Source: CAYJPV01 sp964372095 (GTDB taxonomy: Bacteria > Acidobacteriota > Vicinamibacteria > Vicinamibacterales > JAKQTR01). Taken from it: 64,000 nucleotides of DNA. The stretch is from assembly GCA_964372095.1 (NCBI GenBank), contig CAYJPV010000021.1, positions 33,971-97,970 of the forward strand, in the 5' to 3' direction. The notes beneath the pieces are model-generated. The model made no database searches. It was not told the origin of the DNA and was given only the letters and a program-made list of their open reading frames with translations. Position numbers and translations under genes: made by a program. The first letter of the stretch is position 1, and every line of letters begins with the position of its first letter. Below are positions 58,765-64,000 of the stretch, piece by piece.

Positions 58765-60831
58765 TCATGGCGCGGGCAGCAGCGGGAGCAGGACCGTGAA
58801 GGTTGTGCCCACGCCCACGGCGGATGTGACCTGGATCGTGCCCCGGTGCTGCCGCACGATGCCGTAGACGGTCGACAGCCCCAGGCCGGTGCCCCGATTC
58901 ACGGGTTTCGTCGTGAAGAACGGGTCGAAGATCTTCTCCAGCGTCCCGTCATCCATGCCCATGCCCGTGTCGGTCACGCGCAGGGCGAGATAGTCGCCCG
59001 CCGGCAGCGGCTCATCGGCCGGCAGCGGCAGCGGCTCGGTGATCGTCCTGACCGACGTCTCCAGCACCAGCAACCCGCCTCCGGGCATCGCGTCCCGGGC
59101 GTTGACGGCCAGGTTGAGCAGAATCTGCTCGATCTGGGCCGGATCGGCCAGCACGTTGTCGCGGGCCGCCCCCGTGGTGAACTGGATCCGGATGTCCTCG
59201 CCGATGATCCGCGTGAGCATGAGCAGACTGTGATCGATCAGCGCATGCAGGTGTACCACGGTGGGCTGCAGCAGCTGCTTGCGGCTGTAGGCGAGCAACT
59301 GGCGCGTCAAGTGGGCGGCGCGGTGCGAGAACGCCAGGACGTCACGCAAGGAGACCGCGGCCGGGCTGTCCGGCGGCGCTTCCTGCAGCGCCAGCTCGCA
59401 GGTCATGGCGATGCCGGTGAGGATGTTGTTGAAGTCGTGGGCGACGCCTCCGGCCAGCAGGCCCACGGCTTCCATCTTCTGCGCCTGCAGGTAGCGCGCC
59501 TGGAGCCGGGCCTGTTCGTCTTCGGCTTCCTGCCGTCGCGCGATCTCCGCCCGCAACTCGTCGTTGGCGCGTGCCAACTCTGCCGTGCGTTGCGCCACCC
59601 GCTCCTCGAGCTGGTCGCGCAGCGTCTCGAGTTCCGCCTTCTGGCGCGCAATCACGTCGGTGCGCTCGGCGAGCGCGCGGTGGTGCCGGCGCGTGGCGCG
59701 GTGCCGGCCGACGAGGGCGACAAGCGCGAACGACACGGCAGCCAGTCCGGCAATCAGCGCCACGCCCACGGCGCTGTCACGCCGCAGCCTGGCCTGCTGC
59801 AGGGCGTTTTCGCTGCGCAGCCGCTCGTTATCCCGCTCACGGGCCTCCGCGCGATACCGGGTCTCGAGCTCGGCAATCCGCGCCTCGCTTTCTTCACTGA
59901 ACATCGCGTCGTGCAGCGTCCTGAACTGGCGGGCGTGGTCGAGGGCCGGTTTGAACTGCCCCAGCTGCTCGTAGGCCAGGGACAGGTTCTCGTGCGACCA
60001 CGACTCCATCTGGCGCGCGTGCTGTTCCCGGCCGAGCCTCAGCGACTCCTGAAAGTGGGGCACGGCGTCGGCCGTCCGTCCCAGCGTCACGAGGATTTCT
60101 CCGACGTTGATGTGCGCCAGCGCGAGGTCCGACGGCGCGGGCAGAGAGCGCGCGAGATCCATCGCGCGATACAGATCGCTCAGGGCGCCGGTGGCATCAC
60201 CCAGATCGGCGCGGGCCGCGGCCAGGTTGATCAGCATCACCAGTTCCTGGCGACGATTCCCCATCTCCCGAAACGTCGCCAGCGCGTCCTGGAAGTGCGC
60301 CCGCGCGGTCGTGAGGTCCCGCCGCATGGCGCTGACGGTGCCCAGCGCGGCGGTCACTTCGGCACGCCCCGCCCGATCGCCGAGTTCCGTGTAGATCCCG
60401 CGAGCCGTCTCCAGGTCCTGCACCGCGCGATCGGGATCACCCCGCGTGCCGTGTACGCGGCCGCGGCCGTGCAACGCCAGGGCGCGGAGTCTTGGATGCG
60501 CCGTCAGCCCGTCGGGTCCGAGGGCTTCCACGAAGCGGGCCAGTGCCGCGTCGTATTCGCCCACCCGGGTATGGAACCAGCCCAGGTGGATGCTGGCCTC
60601 GGCCCTGTCGGCGGCCGAGCCACGGCGCCGGGCTTCGTCGTACCAGCGTTGGGCCGCCTCGCGCGCGGCCGGCGAATCCCCCTGCGCCGCCTGCGCTTCA
60701 GCCGTCGCGGCGATCTCGCTCAACGGCTGGGCGGACGCGTGCCACACCGGCCCGGCCGCGCACACCAGCGCAACCAGGACGCACCGTCCTAATCCGCTGA
60801 ACCTGCAGGATCCGGACCTTGTACCAGGCAT
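58765..60831 (-). CDS. Hybrid TPR-containing sensor histidine kinase
   Basis: 688 residues. Signal-like leader (CVLVALVCAAGPVWHASAQ), five to six TPR units (about 35-330), one membrane helix (SAVGVALIAGLAAVSFALVALVG), a coiled coil (EERVAQRTAELARANDELRAE), HisKA with phospho-acceptor in GGVAHDFNNIL, and HATPase with NARDAMPGGG (N box), DTGMGMDDGTLEKIFDPFFTTK (G1) and GTGLGLSTVYGIV (G2). The TPR sensor would be periplasmic. No response-regulator gene is adjacent. It starts 8 bases after the aspartase stop, so the two are probably cotranscribed. No strong ribosome-binding site is visible. Confidence 0.88.
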   Translation of the reverse strand: MPGTRSGSCRFSGLGRCVLVALVCAAGPVWHASAQPLSEIAATAEAQAAQGDSPAAREAAQRWYDEARRRGSAADRAEASIHLGWFHTRVGEYDAALARFVEALGPDGLTAHPRLRALALHGRGRVHGTRGDPDRAVQDLETARGIYTELGDRAGRAEVTAALGTVSAMRRDLTTARAHFQDALATFREMGNRRQELVMLINLAAARADLGDATGALSDLYRAMDLARSLPAPSDLALAHINVGEILVTLGRTADAVPHFQESLRLGREQHARQMESWSHENLSLAYEQLGQFKPALDHARQFRTLHDAMFSEESEARIAELETRYRAEARERDNERLRSENALQQARLRRDSAVGVALIAGLAAVSFALVALVGRHRATRRHHRALAERTDVIARQKAELETLRDQLEERVAQRTAELARANDELRAEIARRQEAEDEQARLQARYLQAQKMEAVGLLAGGVAHDFNNILTGIAMTCELALQEAPPDSPAAVSLRDVLAFSHRAAHLTRQLLAYSRKQLLQPTVVHLHALIDHSLLMLTRIIGEDIRIQFTTGAARDNVLADPAQIEQILLNLAVNARDAMPGGGLLVLETSVRTITEPLPLPADEPLPAGDYLALRVTDTGMGMDDGTLEKIFDPFFTTKPVNRGTGLGLSTVYGIVRQHRGTIQVTSAVGVGTTFTVLLPLLPAP

Positions 60832-60839
60832 GAGCACGG

Positions 60840-62243
60840 TCAGCCGCGGATCGCGTCCGGATTGACGAGGTTCTCGAACGAGAACAGTTCGTCCCACTCG
60901 CGGTCGGTCAGCACCTTCCGTTCGTGCACGACGATGTCGCGAAGCGGCCGGCCGCTTTCGAAACTCTCCCGCGCGAGGTCGCTGCACGCCTGGTAGCCGA
61001 GCCTGGCTTTCAGCAGCGTGATGATGCCCAGCGAGTTGAGCACCATGTCGCGGGTCCGCTCGGCGTTGGCGGTAATGCCGTCGATGCAGTTCACCCGCAG
61101 ACTCTCCACGGCATTCTCCATCGTCGCGATAGACGTGAAGAGCGCGAACGCAATGACCGGCTCCATGACGTTCAGCTGCAACTGGCCGGCCGACGCCGCG
61201 AGCGTGACCGTGAGGTCCAGCCCGATGACGAGGAACCCGGTCTGGTTCACCACCTCGGGGATGACCGGGTTGACCTTGCCCGGCATGATGGACGACCCGG
61301 GCTGCTTCTGCGGCAGGTTGATCTCGTTGAGCCCGCACCGCGGTCCCGAGGCCAGCAGGCGCAGATCGTTGCAGATCTTGGTGAGCTTGGACGACGTGCG
61401 CTTGAGCGTGCCCGACACCTGGACGTAGTCGCCCGTGTCGGACGTGGCCTCCACCAGATCGTGGGCAAGCGTGAAGGGGATGCCGGTGATCTCGGCCAGA
61501 TGCCGGGTGGCCAGTTCAGGATACCCCGGCGCGGCGGTGACGGAGGTGCCGATGGCCGTCGCGCCGAGGTTCACCTCGGTCAGGTGATCCCGGACATCCT
61601 GGATCCGATGGACCTCGTCGCCCAGCGTCGTGCCCCAGCCGTTGAACTCCTGGCCCATCGACATCGGCACGGCGTCCTGCAGGTGCGTGCGGCCCATCTT
61701 GAGGACGTGGTCGAACTCGCGGGCCTTCGCAAACAGGGACTGCTGCAGCCGGCGCAACGCCTCGAGGAAACGTCCCAGGCGCAGGATCAGCGCGAGGTGG
61801 AGCGCGGTGGGGTACACGTCGTTCGTCGACTGGCCGAAGTTGACGTGGTCGTTCGGGTTGACGAACGTGTAGTCACCTTTCGCGTGCCCGAGATACTCCA
61901 GCGCCACGTTCGCGATCACTTCGTTCGCGTTCATGTTGGTCGACGTACCGGCCCCGCCCTGGATGAAGTCCGTGACGAACTGGTCCCGCAGTTCGCCGGC
62001 GATGATCCGGTCACAGGCGTAGATGATGGCGTCCGCCACGGTGCGGTCGAGGGCGCCGAGGTCGCGGTTGGCCATGGCCGCCGCTTTCTTGACGTACCCG
62101 AAGGCCCGGACGAAATCCGGTTCGGCCGACATCGGAATGCCGGTGATGTGGAAGTTCTCCTTGCCGCGCAGCGTCTGCACCCCGTAGTACGCGTCGTCCG
62201 GCAGGTGCTTCTCGCCCAGGAAGTCGTGTTCGGTTCTGGCCAT
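60840..62243 (-). CDS. aspA: Aspartate ammonia-lyase
   Basis: 467 residues, usual length. It converts aspartate to fumarate and ammonia in the cytoplasm. TEHDFLGEKHLPDDAYYGVQTLRGKENF at the start, GGAGTSTNMNANEV, TALHLAL and GSSIMPGKVNPVIPEVVNQ (superfamily signature with catalytic Ser) favour aspartase over class II fumarase. GAGGGA precedes ATG 62243. It is followed by the histidine kinase gene. Confidence 0.92.
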   Translation of the reverse strand: MARTEHDFLGEKHLPDDAYYGVQTLRGKENFHITGIPMSAEPDFVRAFGYVKKAAAMANRDLGALDRTVADAIIYACDRIIAGELRDQFVTDFIQGGAGTSTNMNANEVIANVALEYLGHAKGDYTFVNPNDHVNFGQSTNDVYPTALHLALILRLGRFLEALRRLQQSLFAKAREFDHVLKMGRTHLQDAVPMSMGQEFNGWGTTLGDEVHRIQDVRDHLTEVNLGATAIGTSVTAAPGYPELATRHLAEITGIPFTLAHDLVEATSDTGDYVQVSGTLKRTSSKLTKICNDLRLLASGPRCGLNEINLPQKQPGSSIMPGKVNPVIPEVVNQTGFLVIGLDLTVTLAASAGQLQLNVMEPVIAFALFTSIATMENAVESLRVNCIDGITANAERTRDMVLNSLGIITLLKARLGYQACSDLARESFESGRPLRDIVVHERKVLTDREWDELFSFENLVNPDAIRG

Positions 62244-62281
62244 CGGTCCCTCGCGTTGCGCTGTCGCCCCCCAGCATACGA

Positions 62282-62310
62282 CGAAGGGGGAGCGCGGTGC
62301 TCCCCCTTCG
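62282..62310 (-). terminator. Perfect 12-bp hairpin after the redoxin operon
   Basis: CGAAGGGGGAGC and GCTCCCCCTTCG with a 5-base loop, 45 bases after the redoxin stop and 38 bases before the aspartase start codon (minus-strand order). A strong terminator-like stem without a long U-run. Confidence 0.78.
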
Positions 62311-62355
62311 TCGGTACTGATGATGGCGCCGCGGACCGCGGCGGGGCGTCAGGCC

Positions 62356-62979
62356 CTATTTCGCGTACTTGATGCCGCAGCCGTAGGGGCGCGACGTGGG
62401 CACCGAGACGGCCTTGCCGGCCATCCCTTCCGTCAGCGCTGCAGCGACCAGGTTGTGGGCGCCTGCGAGATCGGCCAGGTTCGACGTGGGTTTGTCGTCG
62501 ATGGCCCCGTTGTAGACCACCGTGCCAGTGGGGCCGATGACCACCATCTGGGGCGTCGTCTTCGCTTCGTACGCGCGGCCGACGCTGCCGTCTTCATCCA
62601 GCAGCACCGCGGACGGCGCCGCCTTCATCCGCGCCACGTACGCGTCCGAATCGGCCCCGCTCAGGTGGCCCTGCTGGCCCGGCGCCGACGAGATCACGGT
62701 CAGCCAGACCACGCCTTTCCCGGTCCACTCCTCCTGCAGCCGCTGCATGTTGCCGCCTTCGTAGTGTTTCTTGACGTACGGGCAGCCCTGGTTGTGCCAC
62801 TCGAGCACCACCCATTTGCCCTTGTACTTGGCCAGGTCGTGCACCGCGCCCTTGGAGTCGCGGGCCGTGAACACCGGAGCCGGCTCGCCGACCTTCGACG
62901 CCTGCGCCGGCGCCGCCGCCACCGTCATCATCGCCACGGCTGCCGCGGCAGCCGCCACCCATACCTGTGTCTTCCGCAT
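62356..62979 (-). CDS. Exported redoxin / thioredoxin-like protein
   Basis: 207 residues. Signal peptide (MRKTQVWVAAAAAAVAMMTVAAAPAQAS), then a redoxin domain: VGEPAPVFTARDSKGAVHDLAKYKGKWVVLEWHNQGCPYVKKHY. The active site is GCPYVK, with a single Cys of the pair in place, as in many AhpC/TSA-like exported redoxins. TPQMVVIGPTGTVVYNGAID is the cis-Pro and following strand. AAGGAG lies just upstream of ATG 62979. It follows the DsbD-like gene by 41 bases and probably receives electrons or works with it. Confidence 0.9.
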   Translation of the reverse strand: MRKTQVWVAAAAAAVAMMTVAAAPAQASKVGEPAPVFTARDSKGAVHDLAKYKGKWVVLEWHNQGCPYVKKHYEGGNMQRLQEEWTGKGVVWLTVISSAPGQQGHLSGADSDAYVARMKAAPSAVLLDEDGSVGRAYEAKTTPQMVVIGPTGTVVYNGAIDDKPTSNLADLAGAHNLVAAALTEGMAGKAVSVPTSRPYGCGIKYAK

Positions 62980-63020
62980 CACGTCTCCTTGCGCGCCTCG
63001 GGGGGCCGCGATTTACGCAC

Positions 63021-63875
63021 CTATCTGACGAGGGGGGCCGTCACCACGAACGTGCGGCCGCCGGACAGGGACACCACGCCCCTGAACGAGTCCGGGTCTC
63101 TGAGTAACTGAGCCGATTTCCGTAAGACGATACGCACACCGGTTCCGGTGCCCGTGACCGCCTGCGGCGCCGAATCGTCCACCTGGCTCACGTCCAGGGG
63201 AAACACGGTCGCCTCCGTTTCAGGCTGCCCGGTCACGATCTCGACCGCGAGACTGTCGCGGGTTGCCCGGACGCTGGCGGACCACGACGGCGGCGCGGGC
63301 GGCGGCACCCGCGAGCGGGCCTGCGCGATAGCCGCGCGCCAGCCGTCTGCCAGCGCCTGGTCCGCGGCCCCGGGCGGCAACTCCAGCGCCAGGTCTGCCT
63401 TGCCGGCGACGCACATGTCGCGGCAGACGAGCCAGCGGAGCGAAACCGCGACGCGGCCACGCACGCTCCCGCCGCCAGCCGGCGTGACCGGGGCGGGGAG
63501 CACCACCGTGCCGTGGTAGCCGTAGTTGATGAGGCCGCCGGCGTCGATCCGCTCGGGCGCAGGCCATTCGAACGCCCCGACGCGCAGGTCCGGGGCCGTG
63601 TGCCACGTGGCCTCCGGGGGGGCGCCCGAGTCGCCGGGGTTCTGCCAGTACAGATGCCACTGGTCGTCGAGGTCGAAGCGGACCCCCAGCCAGTGACGCC
63701 CGTCAGGGCCCGGCGCCGGATCGGCGATGAGTTCCACGTTGACGAACGGGGCGGTCGCCGTCCGGCCGACGGACTCCGTCCGGTGCGGCGGCGTCTGCGC
63801 CTGTGCCGCCGGACCTGCGAAGACAACGAGAGACACCACGGCGCCCAGCGCCGAGATTACCCGGGAGATTGTCAT
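63021..63875 (-). CDS. DsbD N-terminal-like periplasmic protein
   Basis: 284 residues. Signal peptide (VVSLVVFAGPAAQAQ), then the DsbD alpha-domain pattern: WHLYWQNPGDSG, YGYHGTVVLP and LRWLVCRDMCVAGKADLALELPPG with the VCxxxC pair. The membrane domain and C-terminal thioredoxin domain of full DsbD are absent, so it may act as a stand-alone thiol protein with the adjacent redoxin. AGGAG lies 5 bases before ATG 63875. The remaining 125 bases to the window end hold no gene I can support. Confidence 0.85.
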   Translation of the reverse strand: MTISRVISALGAVVSLVVFAGPAAQAQTPPHRTESVGRTATAPFVNVELIADPAPGPDGRHWLGVRFDLDDQWHLYWQNPGDSGAPPEATWHTAPDLRVGAFEWPAPERIDAGGLINYGYHGTVVLPAPVTPAGGGSVRGRVAVSLRWLVCRDMCVAGKADLALELPPGAADQALADGWRAAIAQARSRVPPPAPPSWSASVRATRDSLAVEIVTGQPETEATVFPLDVSQVDDSAPQAVTGTGTGVRIVLRKSAQLLRDPDSFRGVVSLSGGRTFVVTAPLVR

Positions 63876-64000
63876 TGGTCTCCTGATTCTACCCGGGTCG
63901 AGTCTCCGGATCGAGAGGTTCCGGGGAGCGTTCGGAGGGCCTCCGTTTTGTGTTGCCTCGCAATCGCACAGCGGCGGGCGATGGCCCGCCATTCTGCCCC

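Overview
The window is GC-rich bacterial chromosome with genes on both strands and mostly short gaps. Lipobox lipoproteins, an OmpA-type cell-wall anchor, probable outer-membrane barrels and a periplasmic DsbD-like/redoxin pair show a Gram-negative cell. Several S9/S8 peptidases, a DUF5916 barrel, a Tat-exported Gfo/Idh oxidoreductase, a neutral ceramidase, Uma2 genes and abundant 7-bp tandem repeats point to a soil-type Acidobacteriota, probably Vicinamibacteria. That assignment is inference from gene content; no rRNA is present.

Layout. 0-7 kb: secreted hydrolases (GH26-like, ceramidase, two alpha/beta hydrolases). 7-12.3 kb: a minus-strand run of fatty acyl-AMP ligase, acyl carrier protein, double GNAT, murB and murA. 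12.4-13.8 kb: one protein joining a 2-Cys peroxiredoxin to a Ser/Thr kinase. 13.8-20.7 kb: S9 peptidase, a deiodinase-like protein with an in-frame UGA and a good bacterial SECIS hairpin, an OmpA/lipoprotein pair, an EcsC-like protein, an M50-type membrane protease and a methyltransferase. 20.8-34.2 kb: an accessory region holding a TPR-CHAT lipoprotein protease, an unknown protein, a SIR2-domain protein with a large unknown C-terminus, a pYEATS membrane protein with an OMP-like partner, secreted proteins of unknown function and a DUF4143 ATPase. 34.2-37.3 kb: GNAT, Uma2, polysaccharide deacetylase and an aldo/keto reductase broken by an IS3-family remnant. 37.5-42.5 kb: a sigma-54 enhancer-binding regulator next to an HTH protein plus subtilase unit that has its own -24/-12 candidate and three inverted repeats upstream. 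43-48 kb: peptide-binding protein, GH39-like hydrolase, TerB-like protein. 48-51.5 kb: DEAD-box helicase, VapBC, a second toxin-antitoxin-like pair and a MITE-like element. 51.5-64 kb: UraA permease, DUF5916 barrel, HEAT-repeat protein, Gfo/Idh oxidoreductase, TPR histidine kinase, aspartase, and a redoxin/DsbD-like pair.

Most notable: (1) the recoded UGA selenoprotein, which ordinary gene calling would split or truncate; (2) the peroxiredoxin-kinase fusion, a candidate one-protein peroxide sensor; (3) the CHAT/SIR2/pYEATS neighbourhood, a candidate conflict system; (4) the sigma-54 regulator-subtilase circuit; (5) MurA with Asp in place of the catalytic Cys, which predicts fosfomycin insensitivity; (6) a promoter-plus-start-codon element shared by Uma2 genes and an unrelated protease, and heptanucleotide arrays that have entered reading frames.
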